From contig CAYGSN010000003.1 of assembly GCA_964352675.1 (NCBI GenBank), positions 55,650 to 119,649 of the forward strand: a stretch of 64,000 nucleotides of DNA, given 5' to 3'. This DNA is from CAYGSN01 sp964352675 (GTDB taxonomy: Bacteria; Pseudomonadota; Alphaproteobacteria; Micavibrionales; Micavibrionaceae). Under the pieces are notes generated by a model. It ran no database searches and was not told where the DNA came from. It saw only the letters and a program-made list of their open reading frames with translations. Made by a program: the position numbers and the translations under genes. Positions 54,072 to 63,275 of the stretch are shown here, piece after piece (the first letter of the stretch is position 1; each line of letters starts with the position of its first letter).

Positions 54072-55400
54072 ATGACCAAAAAACAAATATATAAACCCAA
54101 ACCTGTGAGCGGCTTTCCGGAGTGGCTGCCCCATGAAAGACTGGTGGAGCAGCAATGGTTTGACCAGATCCGCCGCGTGTTTGAGAGCTACGGCTACGCC
54201 AACATCGAAACGCCAAGCGTGGAGGAGCTGGATGTCCTCAACGCCAAGGGCGAGGACGGTGATGACGTGGACAAGGAAGTCTATGTCATTGAACGCCTGC
54301 ACAAGGAAGACGGCGACAAAGATGCGCGCCTGGCGCTGCATTTCGACCTGACCGTGCCGCTGGCGCGCTATGTGGCGCAGCATTTTAACGAGCTGGTCTT
54401 TCCGTTCAAGCGTTACCAGATGCAGCGCGTTTGGCGCGGGGAGCGGCCACAGGCCGGGCGCTTCCGCGAGTTCTATCAGTGCGATATCGACGTGATCAAT
54501 GTCGATGCCCTGCCCCTGCATTTTGATGCCGAAATGCCCGCGATCATGTGGGAGATTCTAAGCACCCTGCCCGGTATGGATGGTGAGCAGGTGCAGATCC
54601 GGATTTCCAACCGTAAAATTCTGCTCGGCCTGATCGAAAGCCTCGGCATTACTGATTCAACAACCGTCACCCGCTTCATTGATAAGCTGGAGAAAATCGG
54701 CCATGACGAAGTGCTGCGCATTTTGATTAAAGATATCGGCCTCTCCCACGACCAAGCCAAAACTATTCTGGCTTTGGCTGAGACCAAAGATCTCGGCACT
54801 GTCACGCCCGCAAACGTCCAAATGAAAGAAGGACTCGAAGAGCTGTCTTTCGTCCTCGACCAACTCTCCCACCTCCCCCCCGGTGCGGTGGTGGCCGACC
54901 TGTCCATCGTGCGCGGCCTCGATTACTATACCGGCACGGTCTATGAGACGGTGTTCCTCGATGATCCGGATTATGGCTCCATCTGCTCCGGTGGGCGCTA
55001 TGATGATCTGGCTGGGAATTACATCAACAAACACCTACCCGGTGTTGGGATATCGCTCGGCTTTTCCCGCCTGTTCGACCGCATTCGGCAAAAGGGCAAG
55101 CTCCCCGCCTCGCGCCACAGCCCGGCCGATGTGCTGGTCCTGCTGGGCGAAGAAACTCACCGCGCCCCGGCCGCCGCAAAGGCGACAGAGCTGCGCCAAA
55201 AGGGCTATAATGTGGAGATGTATCACTCCGCCCAGAAAATGGGCAAGCAGTTCAGCTATGCTGAGAAAAAGGGTATTCCCTTCACCCTCGTGCCAATGGA
55301 TGATGGATCTTGGGAAATCAAGAATATGAATGACCGCAGCCAGAAACCAGAAACAGAAGGACTGAAAGATCTTGAAAGCTTTAATAACAAACGCGCTTAG
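54072..55400 (+). CDS. hisS: Histidyl-tRNA synthetase
   Basis: A 442-residue class II synthetase that charges tRNA-His. It has the N-terminal FPEWLPHERLVEQQW, motif 2 QMQRVWRGERPQAGRFREFYQCD, the histidine-binding SIVRGLDYYTGTVYE, motif 3 GISLGFSRL and a C-terminal anticodon-binding domain (about residues 345-425) (landmarks). Length is normal for the bacterial enzyme. The 3' end overlaps the next, secreted, gene by 29 bases in another frame. Confidence 0.96.
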   Translation: MTKKQIYKPKPVSGFPEWLPHERLVEQQWFDQIRRVFESYGYANIETPSVEELDVLNAKGEDGDDVDKEVYVIERLHKEDGDKDARLALHFDLTVPLARYVAQHFNELVFPFKRYQMQRVWRGERPQAGRFREFYQCDIDVINVDALPLHFDAEMPAIMWEILSTLPGMDGEQVQIRISNRKILLGLIESLGITDSTTVTRFIDKLEKIGHDEVLRILIKDIGLSHDQAKTILALAETKDLGTVTPANVQMKEGLEELSFVLDQLSHLPPGAVVADLSIVRGLDYYTGTVYETVFLDDPDYGSICSGGRYDDLAGNYINKHLPGVGISLGFSRLFDRIRQKGKLPASRHSPADVLVLLGEETHRAPAAAKATELRQKGYNVEMYHSAQKMGKQFSYAEKKGIPFTLVPMDDGSWEIKNMNDRSQKPETEGLKDLESFNNKRA

Positions 55401-55941
55401 CGTTCTCTGCCTGCTCTGTTCGGCAACGCCTGCACTGGCGGAGCCCGTTACCTACTCCCCCGAATGGTGCGACTTCACAATCACGTTCCCTGCCGAACCG
55501 ACAACGCAGAACAAATGTGACGATGATGAAGAAAAAAAATGTTACGAGGAAGTGAACTATACCAAGGTTTTCGAATTTTCCTCGAACGTGAAATTCCGTG
55601 TAATCTGCAGCCCCGTCAACCAGGCGATGCTGGAAAATTATAGCGGCGAAGTGATGGAAGCCACGCTGAAGGCCGTGACGAACAAAGACGTCGTGCAGAC
55701 CTATGAAACCTCCTTTCGCGAGGAAGACGGCTATAAGCAGGCCAATCTTGTCGGTGAGGGCCAGATGGGAATCACCCCCACGCTGTTCATCGCGCAACTC
55801 TGGATTTCAGGAAATTCAGCCCTCAGCATCGAAGCGGAGCTGTTGGGCGGCGAAGACGAATCGGCCGACAAAGCCTTTAGCGATATCCTGAAAAGCGTGT
55901 CCTACAACCCTAAAGAGAATCCCGCCCCTGCACCTGAATAA
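55372..55941 (+). CDS. Secreted protein of unknown function after hisS
   Basis: A 189-residue protein with a Sec signal peptide (MKALITNALSVLCLLC then TPALA, cleavage near residue 23). Four or more Cys in the mature part (EWCDFTITF, NKCDD, KKCYEE, VICSPV) and an alternating strand pattern suggest a small beta-rich periplasmic domain. The start is a TTG inside hisS; no ATG gives the signal peptide. The C-terminus is Pro-rich. Family not recognised. A 132-base AT-rich region follows. Confidence 0.7.
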   Translation: MKALITNALSVLCLLCSATPALAEPVTYSPEWCDFTITFPAEPTTQNKCDDDEEKKCYEEVNYTKVFEFSSNVKFRVICSPVNQAMLENYSGEVMEATLKAVTNKDVVQTYETSFREEDGYKQANLVGEGQMGITPTLFIAQLWISGNSALSIEAELLGGEDESADKAFSDILKSVSYNPKENPAPAPE

Positions 55942-56007
55942 ATGTACAGGGAAGCTGAAAAATAATAAAAAACCGAAAACGGATTCAAAAATATAATTTT
56001 GTTATAT

Positions 56008-56037
56008 TTGACAACGCTAAACAATGCACATTATTCT
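56008..56037 (+). promoter_or_regulatory. Candidate sigma-70 promoter of the 371-residue unknown gene
   Basis: A perfect TTGACA (56008-56013), 18 bases, then TATTCT (56032-56037), with a TATAAT overlapping a few bases downstream. Start would be near 56044, about 30 bases before the ATG at 56074. It lies in AT-rich DNA. Confidence 0.5.
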
Positions 56038-56073
56038 ATAATTTATAGCTATAAAACTTGAAAAGATAGAATA

Positions 56074-57189
56074 ATGGTCCAGCGCAATATTCCGCTCGAA
56101 ATCAGCAGAGCACAAAGGGCTTTTAAGGCCGCTTTGCAGGGCGATTCCGATCGCCCGAATATTGACGTGGTGACGGGCGCGATGAACCGGCTGCGCTATG
56201 GTGAGCTGTCAAAAAGTCAGATAGAGAATATTATCGCCTTGCACGAGGCAAAAAAGAAGGTGGGAATTGAAGACATTCTAAGCGCAAGCTTTGATAAAAC
56301 AGGAAAGCACAGGCAAACCGGGCGGAAGCTGCGGCAGATCGGTATGGTTCTGGGCTATATGGATGCTGACAAAGACCACGATCATGCCTCGGTGTATGTT
56401 CCTACTTTTTTCAGGTCGCATTGTTCGGAAGAACATATTGCTATTTTTGAACGCGCAATGCCCGTACGCCTTCGCCGGGATCACGTTGAAAAGCGACATC
56501 TTGAGCGCTCAGGGCGCTATCTGAAATATGATGAGAAGGACTTCGTGATCACGCTGGGCATCTCCCTAATTATGAGCCGCATCGCCGCAAGGAAAATGAA
56601 AGAGAATGGCGAAGACAGTTGCGCCATGTTTATTCCCATGGGCAACAGAGGATTGCTGTTAGGTGAAGCGCTCGCAGCATCAAAAAAAGCGACAACACAC
56701 ACCATCGAAGCCCTTAGAAGAAATTCCGAGCTACAAGCCACAGAAAAATTTATGGCTATGGAGAACACGCATCCGGGAGCACAAATTTCAATTACAACCT
56801 ATGTCGGCAAAGATGATATTGATGAGAACCGCATGCGAAGTTCCTTGATAGGTTTATTCTCGGACATTATGGACATGCCGCATCTCTACGACATGATGTG
56901 CACGGTTCTGGAGGCGTACTGCATCGGCTCGGTTGATAAGGCAGACATGCTTTTCCGTGCAGAACAAGGCCAATTCTCAGCCAAAGCTACAATGCTGCAG
57001 AGAGCGCAGAAAATTTCCGATTACATTGAATCCATCATCAACCACATGGCCTGGGAAATTTCAGCCAACTCCGCGCAGGAACATGTTGAAAGAGCCAAGA
57101 CACGAGTTAAAATTGAGCCCCCACCGCAAATTTCTGAAGCACATGATGAACAGGGGGAGGATAACCTTCCCCATTACGGCGCCGCATAA
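56074..57189 (+). CDS. Unknown 371-residue protein
   Basis: A soluble, fairly basic protein with no signal peptide or membrane helix and no domain I recognise. It has a helical N-terminal 85 residues, a middle part with several Met and Arg (ISLIMSRIAARKMKENGEDSCAMFIPMGNRG) and a helical C-terminus ending in a Pro-rich acidic tail. A good promoter candidate lies directly upstream, so it is probably expressed on its own. It is convergent with sufE, two bases between the stops. Confidence 0.7.
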   Translation: MVQRNIPLEISRAQRAFKAALQGDSDRPNIDVVTGAMNRLRYGELSKSQIENIIALHEAKKKVGIEDILSASFDKTGKHRQTGRKLRQIGMVLGYMDADKDHDHASVYVPTFFRSHCSEEHIAIFERAMPVRLRRDHVEKRHLERSGRYLKYDEKDFVITLGISLIMSRIAARKMKENGEDSCAMFIPMGNRGLLLGEALAASKKATTHTIEALRRNSELQATEKFMAMENTHPGAQISITTYVGKDDIDENRMRSSLIGLFSDIMDMPHLYDMMCTVLEAYCIGSVDKADMLFRAEQGQFSAKATMLQRAQKISDYIESIINHMAWEISANSAQEHVERAKTRVKIEPPPQISEAHDEQGEDNLPHYGAA

Positions 57190-57190
57190 A

Positions 57191-57601
57191 CTAGCCTTCA
57201 GAACTCAAAGATTTTACCCGCCCCACCATCGCGAAAAATCCGTTCCTGCGGTTGGGGCTAAGGTGCTGGTCCAGTCCGATTTCCCGAAACGCGTTTTCAA
57301 CATCAATGCTGTGCATCTCCTGCGCGGTTTTATCTTGGTATGCTGATAACAGAACCGCAATCAACCCCCGCACGATATGCGCATCGCTGTCTGCAATAAT
57401 ATGGAACCGGCCCTGCTCATCTTTTTCTGCAATCATCCAGACACGCGAGGTGCACCCCTTCACCAGCGTTTTATCCGTTTTGTGCGCTGCATCCATTTCT
57501 GGTAAAGTCCGTCCCAGATCAATAAGATAGCGATAGCGCTCCTCCCAGTCTTCAAACAGGGAAAAGTTCTCTACCAGCTCCTCAAGGGTTACGATTGTCA
57601 T
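57191..57601 (-). CDS. sufE: Fe-S cluster sulfur acceptor SufE
   Basis: A 136-residue SufE, which takes persulfide sulfur from the cysteine desulfurase SufS and passes it to the Suf scaffold. The acceptor Cys is C50 in VKGCTSRVWM; the N-terminal FEDWEERYRYLIDLGRTLP and the C-terminal LSPNRRNGFFAMVGRV are typical. It is alone here, without the other suf genes, as often in alphaproteobacteria. Its 5' side faces clpX across 193 bases. Confidence 0.95.
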   Translation of the reverse strand: MTIVTLEELVENFSLFEDWEERYRYLIDLGRTLPEMDAAHKTDKTLVKGCTSRVWMIAEKDEQGRFHIIADSDAHIVRGLIAVLLSAYQDKTAQEMHSIDVENAFREIGLDQHLSPNRRNGFFAMVGRVKSLSSEG

Positions 57602-57794
57602 TTTTTATAATCCATTAATCCTTTCAATACCCTAGGTATAATATAATGGGAATATAACACAAGGGCTGTGATGCCCCCTTGCCCAAGGCGGTGGAAAAAA
57701 CAATTTCATTGATATAGGGGCTTGCGTGGCTTGGCTGCAGTTGGCTAGATTGAAACGGTAAAAGTAAAAATAAAAGGATAGGACACCTTATTCC

Positions 57795-59129
57795 ATGAGC
57801 AAATCTTCAAACGGCGATTCTAAAAATACCCTGTACTGCTCCTTCTGTGGCAAGAGCCAACATGAAGTCCGCAAGCTGATTGCCGGACCGAATGTCTTCA
57901 TCTGTAACGAATGCGTTGAGCTGTGTATGGACATTATCCGTGAAGAGGACAAAACTCAGCTGGTGCGCGAGGGCGAAGGCATTCCATCCCCGTCGGAGAT
58001 CAAGCAGGTTCTGGATGACTACGTCATAGGTCAGGAAAATGCAAAGCGCGTTCTGGCGGTTGCCGTTCACAATCATTACAAGCGCCTGGAACACGGAACC
58101 AGCAGTTCGGATCTGGAGCTTTCAAAATCAAACATTCTGATTTGCGGACCTACCGGTTGCGGTAAAACCCTTCTGGCGCAAACCATTGCCCGCATCCTGG
58201 ACGTTCCATTCACCATGGCCGACGCCACGACACTGACCGAAGCCGGTTATGTTGGTGAGGATGTTGAAAACATTGTTCTTAAATTGCTGCAGGCTTCTGA
58301 TTACAACGTTGAACGCGCTCAAAAAGGGATCGTCTATATTGACGAGATCGACAAGATTTCCCGCAAATCCGACAACCCGTCCATTACACGAGATGTCTCC
58401 GGTGAGGGTGTACAGCAAGCGCTCTTGAAATTGATGGAAGGCACAGTTGCTGCCGTCCCTCCACAGGGGGGACGCAAACATCCACAGCAAGAATTCCTGC
58501 AGGTCGACACGAAAGACATCCTGTTTATCTGTGGCGGTGCTTTCGCCGGGCTGGATAAAATCATCGCTGCACGCGGACGCGGCACGACCATTGGCTTTGG
58601 CGCCGATGTTAAGGACCTGGACGAGCGCAAGGTGGGTGAATTGTTCCAGGAGCTGGAGCCGGAAGATCTCCTGAAATACGGATTGATTCCTGAATTCGTT
58701 GGTCGTTTGCCTGTAATTGCCACACTGGAAGATCTGGATGAGGATGCCCTGATCACAATTCTGACAGAGCCGAAAAACGCGCTAGTCAAGCAATACCACA
58801 AACTTTTTGAAATGGAAGGTGCGGAGCTGCGATTCACCGACGGGGCACTCAAGGCGATAGCTCAGAAAGCGATCGAACGCAAAACCGGCGCACGCGGCCT
58901 GCGTTCTATCCTGGAGAATCTGTTGCTGAACACCATGTATGAACTTCCAGACCTGGAAGACATTGAAGAAGTTGTCGTCAGCGAAGATACGGTGAAGGAA
59001 AGCAAAGCACCGGTCTATGTGTTTTCCGATAAAAAGAAGAAAACATCGAAATCAAAGAAACCAAAAGCCGGAAGTGACGACAATGATGATGGCGGCGATG
59101 ACAACAAAACTGAAGCTGCCGGGACCTAG
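57795..59129 (+). CDS. clpX: ATP-dependent Clp protease ATP-binding subunit ClpX
   Basis: A 444-residue AAA+ unfoldase that feeds substrates to ClpP. The N-terminal zinc-binding domain has Cys 15, 18, 37 and 40; Walker A is GPTGCGKTLLA, Walker B is IVYIDEIDKI, the pore loop region and GARGLRSILENLL follow. The core is normal, but the C-terminus carries about 30 extra charged residues (Lys run, then Asp/Gly-rich). No clpP lies upstream, unlike the usual tig-clpP-clpX order. The 193 bases before it contain a TATAAT-like stretch and hairpins but no clear promoter pair. Confidence 0.97.
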   Translation: MSKSSNGDSKNTLYCSFCGKSQHEVRKLIAGPNVFICNECVELCMDIIREEDKTQLVREGEGIPSPSEIKQVLDDYVIGQENAKRVLAVAVHNHYKRLEHGTSSSDLELSKSNILICGPTGCGKTLLAQTIARILDVPFTMADATTLTEAGYVGEDVENIVLKLLQASDYNVERAQKGIVYIDEIDKISRKSDNPSITRDVSGEGVQQALLKLMEGTVAAVPPQGGRKHPQQEFLQVDTKDILFICGGAFAGLDKIIAARGRGTTIGFGADVKDLDERKVGELFQELEPEDLLKYGLIPEFVGRLPVIATLEDLDEDALITILTEPKNALVKQYHKLFEMEGAELRFTDGALKAIAQKAIERKTGARGLRSILENLLLNTMYELPDLEDIEEVVVSEDTVKESKAPVYVFSDKKKKTSKSKKPKAGSDDNDDGGDDNKTEAAGT

Positions 59130-59322
59130 AAACAGGTCGATTGCTCATATTTAGATTATTATTGAAGAGACTGCGTATCCCATACCGAATATTCGCGTGT
59201 GATTTTGGGTGCGCTGCAATACATTAAATTCCAAAGAATAATTTATTATTTTTAAAGAATATTCTATAACTATAAAGGTATAAGCATCATTTTTAAGCTC
59301 GTTTTTCAGCAGGAGGCCACAT

Positions 59323-60285
59323 ATGTCGCGACAGGCAAAAATTCTTCCCGATAGTTCCAAGAAGTACCGCTTAATTACACGAAGCGATATGGATGGCCTT
59401 GTTTGTGGGGTTTTGCTCAAGGAACTCGACCTGATCGACGATGTCACTTTCGCCCACCCCAAGGATATGCAGGATGGCTTGATTGAGGTCGGACCGAACG
59501 ATATCACCACGAACTTGCCTTATGCCGAGGGGGTTTACCTGGCCTTTGACCACCATGCCAGCGAAATGGAGCGCGTAAAGAACCGCCCCGACAACCATAT
59601 TATAGACCCAAAGGCGCCATCGGCCGCCCGTGTGGTGTATGACTATTTTGGCGGAGCAGAAAAATTTTCCGACATTTCCCCCGATATGATGGAGGCTGTG
59701 GACAAAGCCGATTCTGCAGCCTTTAGTAAAGACGAAATTCTCGATCCGAATGGCTGGGTCTTGCTCAGCTTTCTGATGGATGCACGTACTGGGCTGGGGC
59801 GTTTTCGGGATTTCAATATCTCGAATTACCAGCTGATGATGAAACTGATCGACCACTGCCGCAATCACGAGACGATTGATGAGATTCTACAGCTTCCCGA
59901 TGTGAAAGAGCGCGTTGACCTTTACAACGAACACAAATCCAAATTTCGCGAACAGATTGAGCGCTGCGCCAAAGTTGAGAACAACTTGCTGGTTCTGGAT
60001 TTGCGCAAGGAAGAGACGATCTGGGCGGGCAACCGTTTCGTGGTCTATGCTCTGTTCCCACAAACCAATATTTCCATGCATGTGCTTTGGGGCAAGAATA
60101 AGCAGAACACCGTGTTTGCTATCGGAAAATCTATTCTGAACCGTACGAGCAAAACGCATATCGGCACACTCTGTCTGAAATATGGCGGCGGCGGGCATGA
60201 TGCTGCAGGAACCTGTCAGGTCGAAAATTTGCGCGCGCCGGAGGTGATGAAAGAGCTGCTGGAGCAAATTAAGAAGGATGGATGA
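59323..60285 (+). CDS. DHH-family phosphoesterase (exopolyphosphatase-like)
   Basis: A 320-residue protein with DHH-type metal-binding motifs: TRSDMDGLVCG (Asp-Asp), LAFDHHASE (DHH) and the C-terminal DHHA1-like GGGGHDAAGTCQV. Members hydrolyse phosphodiesters or polyphosphate, for example nanoRNase or c-di-AMP phosphodiesterases; the exact substrate here is unclear. A strong Shine-Dalgarno CAGGAGG precedes the ATG by seven bases. The gene stands alone between clpX and a small unknown gene. Confidence 0.87.
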   Translation: MSRQAKILPDSSKKYRLITRSDMDGLVCGVLLKELDLIDDVTFAHPKDMQDGLIEVGPNDITTNLPYAEGVYLAFDHHASEMERVKNRPDNHIIDPKAPSAARVVYDYFGGAEKFSDISPDMMEAVDKADSAAFSKDEILDPNGWVLLSFLMDARTGLGRFRDFNISNYQLMMKLIDHCRNHETIDEILQLPDVKERVDLYNEHKSKFREQIERCAKVENNLLVLDLRKEETIWAGNRFVVYALFPQTNISMHVLWGKNKQNTVFAIGKSILNRTSKTHIGTLCLKYGGGGHDAAGTCQVENLRAPEVMKELLEQIKKDG

Positions 60286-60291
60286 TAATAG

Positions 60292-60624
60292 CTAAGCGCC
60301 ACAATCCAACCAAGTGCCAATTGTTCCCATAGTAACCTTACAGCTTTCATAGTCCTGTGAGGCGGAATCGTGCTTCCTTATAAGATTAAGGTTGCGCCAT
60401 GTTTCGCTCAACACATACACGTCCTCGCCGCCCAAACCATGATAATTTTGCCAGCGCTCATCACTGTTCCAGCCTTGAATTCGTCGCGATGCGCCCGCGC
60501 AAGCCGCAACATATTCCTTGTAACTCAGCTTTCCACTGTAAAAGTTCTCATTGGCGCATTCAAACGTTGCGACCAAAGCAACCACTGCGATGTTACTGGA
60601 GGGTATAACCTCAGCCTGCGTCAT
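60292..60624 (-). CDS. Unknown 110-residue protein
   Basis: A small protein, MTQAEVIPSSNIAVVALVATFECANE at the start and rich in Trp, Tyr and Ser later (WNSDERWQNYHGLGG). The first 20 residues are moderately hydrophobic but not a clear signal peptide or membrane helix. Three Cys are in the mature region (ECANE, AACAGA, ESCKV, DCGA). It is six bases from the end of the DHH gene on the other strand. No family is recognised. Confidence 0.55.
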   Translation of the reverse strand: MTQAEVIPSSNIAVVALVATFECANENFYSGKLSYKEYVAACAGASRRIQGWNSDERWQNYHGLGGEDVYVLSETWRNLNLIRKHDSASQDYESCKVTMGTIGTWLDCGA

Positions 60625-60718
60625 ATTTCATAACCTTTTTGCGTATTTTTAGTACATGGCAACAATAAAGGTCAAGCTTTTTTCTTGCTTTTATTTCAGT
60701 GGTTTCTAGATTGCTTTC

Positions 60719-62131
60719 ATGACAAAAAAAGCTCTCCTCTGGTTTCGTCAGGATTTACGACTATCGGATAACCCCGCCCTCAATCACGCTATTGATAAGG
60801 GCTATTCCATCATTCCCGTATTCATTTTGGATGATGTGAATGCGAAGGAGTGGAGGCGCGGCGGAGCGCAGAGATGGTGGCTGCATCAAAGCTTAAACGC
60901 ACTCAATATCTCTCTTGATAATCATTTGGCCTTTCAAAAGGGCGATGCGAGGGAGATTATCCCCGCCCTTGTGAAAGAGACTTGCGCGGAGGCTGTGTTC
61001 TGGAATCGGTGCTATGAGCCCTGGCGGATTGCACGCGATAAAGAAATTAAACAGAACCTGAGAGACGGCGATATTGAAGTAGAGACGTTTAATGCCTCGC
61101 TTTTATGGGAACCATGGGAGGCCCTGAAAGACGATGGTACGCCCTATAAGGTCTTCACACCCTATTACCGCAAGGGATGCCTGCGCAAGGGTGAGCGCGA
61201 ACCGGATGAACCGCAAAAGCGCCCTGATCGTATCACCTATGGCAACAAGGTTGCAGGCCTTACTCTCGATGATCTTGGTCTTATACCTGAAATTAAATGG
61301 TATAAAGATATGGCCGCCATCTGGGAGCCTGGAGAGAATGGCGCGCAAAAACGTTTGCATGCATTTTTGGAAGATGGTCTTAAAGGCTATAAGGAAGATC
61401 GCAATCGACCAGACATGGAAAATGTCTCGCGGCTCTCCCCTTTCCTGCATCACGGTGAAATTTCCCCGCGTGAGGTCTGGCACCGCGCAAAAGCAGCCGG
61501 TGCGGCCGAAGGCCTAGAGAAAGATACAGATCATTTTTGTTCCGAGCTTGGCTGGCGGGAATTTTCTTATTATCTCCTTTATCACTTCCCGAAAATCACA
61601 TGGGAGAATTTGCAAGAGAAATTCAATGACTTCCCCTGGGTCGCGCAAGAAAGCAATGATTTAGAGCGCTGGCGGCGCGGGCAAACAGGCATCCCGATTG
61701 TCGATGCGGGGATGCGCCAGCTCTGGAAAGAAGGATGGATGCATAACCGCGTGCGGATGATTGTGGGCTCTATCCTTGTGAAAAATCTGCTGATCCACTG
61801 GCATCGCGGGGAGGAATGGTTTTGGGATACGCTGGTCGATGCGGATCTGGCCAGTAATTCCGCCAGCTGGCAATGGATTGCCGGATGCGGGGCCGATGCC
61901 GCGCCCTATTTCCGCATTTTTAATCCCGTCACGCAGGGGCAAAAATTTGACCCCAAGGGCGAATATGTCCGCAAATATGTGCCAGAGCTTCAGGATTTCC
62001 CCGACAAGCATTTGCATGAGCCATGGAACTCGGATAACCCGCCCGCCAATTATCCTGCACCGATTGTGGATCTGAAGGGATCGCGCGAACGTGCGCTGCA
62101 GGCCTTCCAATCCATCAAAAAACAAGATTAA
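60719..62131 (+). CDS. phrB: Deoxyribodipyrimidine photolyase
   Basis: A 470-residue class I photolyase that uses FAD and light to split cyclobutane pyrimidine dimers. The N-terminal antenna domain is LLWFRQDLRLSDNPAL; the C-terminal FAD domain contains LGWREFSYYLLYHFP, RRGQTGIPIVDAGMRQLWKEGWMHNRVRMIVGSILVK and DADLASNSASWQWIAGCGADAAPYFRIFNP (landmarks at about residues 278-292, 318-355, 376-405). It has the features of a repair photolyase rather than a cryptochrome. The next gene starts directly after its stop. Confidence 0.95.
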   Translation: MTKKALLWFRQDLRLSDNPALNHAIDKGYSIIPVFILDDVNAKEWRRGGAQRWWLHQSLNALNISLDNHLAFQKGDAREIIPALVKETCAEAVFWNRCYEPWRIARDKEIKQNLRDGDIEVETFNASLLWEPWEALKDDGTPYKVFTPYYRKGCLRKGEREPDEPQKRPDRITYGNKVAGLTLDDLGLIPEIKWYKDMAAIWEPGENGAQKRLHAFLEDGLKGYKEDRNRPDMENVSRLSPFLHHGEISPREVWHRAKAAGAAEGLEKDTDHFCSELGWREFSYYLLYHFPKITWENLQEKFNDFPWVAQESNDLERWRRGQTGIPIVDAGMRQLWKEGWMHNRVRMIVGSILVKNLLIHWHRGEEWFWDTLVDADLASNSASWQWIAGCGADAAPYFRIFNPVTQGQKFDPKGEYVRKYVPELQDFPDKHLHEPWNSDNPPANYPAPIVDLKGSRERALQAFQSIKKQD

Positions 62132-63028
62132 ATGAGAGGGATGAAAACGCCCACCTTAAACCCCGGTGACATGATTGGTGTCTTTGCCCCCTCCTCTTAT
62201 GTGGAGCGTGAAGATATAGAAGCGTCCAAAGCCGTAATGGAAGAGCTGGGTTATCAGGTTTTTGTACACCCGCAGACCTATGCGCGGCACCATCAATCCG
62301 CAGGGACGCATGAGGAGAAGGCCAAGGCACTTTATGAGCTATGGGATAATAAAGAGATTAAGGCCATGTGGGCCGCAGGGGGGGGCAACCGCGCTCTCCA
62401 TTTGATTGATCACTTGGATTTCACGAAATTTAAAGAACCAAAAATTCTGATCGGATTTAGCGATGTGACGGCGCTTTTAAATGCTTTTAATGCAAGGCTA
62501 GGCATCACCACATATCACGGGCCGGTGTTTAAAAACCTCTATCGCTATAGGCAAATGGAGCATTTAAGAACGCTATTGAGCGGCAAGGATACGCCCTACC
62601 CCTTTGAAAATTGCACGATACTGCAGGAAGGGGCAGCCGAAGGACAGCTTGTTGGTGGCAACTTGAGCGTGTTTCTGCCCCTGGTCAGCACACCGGACTG
62701 CCCGGATTTAAACGGGGCTATTTTATTTCTCGAAGATTGCGATGATCATATCAGCCGCTTTGACCGCATGCTTCTGCACCTCAAGCGCCAGGGTGTCCTG
62801 GGAAAAATAAACGGCCTGATAATCGGAGAATTCTTGAATCTGCAAGACAGTGCGCGGCCCTATGGCTTTACCCTAGAGCAGATTATAAGAGAGCACACCC
62901 AAAACCTTGATATTCCGGTGGTAATGAACACTCCATTTGGACACGGGGAAACTCTTTACACCCTGCCCATTGGTACAAAATCCCGGCTTGAAGCCTCTAG
63001 AACAGCAAAGCTTTCTCTTTTTAGATAA
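62132..63028 (+). CDS. LD-carboxypeptidase family (S66) protein
   Basis: A 298-residue S66 peptidase. The nucleophile Ser is in LIGFSDVTALLNA near residue 112, the Glu in LFLEDCDDHISRFDRML, and the catalytic His in TPFGHGETLYTLP near the C-terminus. LdcA releases the terminal D-Ala from the L,D-bond of recycled murein tetrapeptide, but others of the family act on microcin-type peptides. The start at 62132 is one base after the photolyase stop, and a second ATG at 62141 is also possible. It probably shares a transcript with phrB. Confidence 0.9.
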   Translation: MRGMKTPTLNPGDMIGVFAPSSYVEREDIEASKAVMEELGYQVFVHPQTYARHHQSAGTHEEKAKALYELWDNKEIKAMWAAGGGNRALHLIDHLDFTKFKEPKILIGFSDVTALLNAFNARLGITTYHGPVFKNLYRYRQMEHLRTLLSGKDTPYPFENCTILQEGAAEGQLVGGNLSVFLPLVSTPDCPDLNGAILFLEDCDDHISRFDRMLLHLKRQGVLGKINGLIIGEFLNLQDSARPYGFTLEQIIREHTQNLDIPVVMNTPFGHGETLYTLPIGTKSRLEASRTAKLSLFR

Positions 63029-63160
63029 GCCGTTTGCAATTTCACCTCATAAAATGAGAAAAATTTTCTCAAAAAAATTTGAAAAAATGAAAAATTACAC
63101 GCGAAACGTGACTCCATTTTCAAGGTTTTCCAAAAAAAAACGTTTATTATGTAATTTTTT

Positions 63161-63232
63161 ATAACAACTATTTGTTATTTTATGAAAGCCTAATATAAAG
63201 CTTGACTAACATATATGCGCATATGGTACCAT
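63161..63232. promoter_or_regulatory. AT-rich palindrome cluster upstream of the last unknown gene
   Basis: ATAACAA/TTGTTAT (63161-63167 and 63172-63178, 4-base loop) and, further on, two overlapping perfect palindromes ATATGCGCATAT (63213-63224) and ATGGTACCAT (63223-63232). A TTGACT (63202-63207) lies between. The 247-base gap also holds an earlier GAGAAAA/TTTTCTC palindrome (63056-63070). No ORF of note. Confidence 0.35.
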
Positions 63233-63275
63233 CGGGACAACCAAGAAAATAAATGAAGCAAAACAGGGTTTCACG

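Noticed and set aside
63055..63071. Rho-independent terminator after the LD-carboxypeptidase gene
   Set aside because: The TGAGAAAA/TTTTCTCA palindrome has almost no loop, is nearly all A/T, and is followed by A rather than T.
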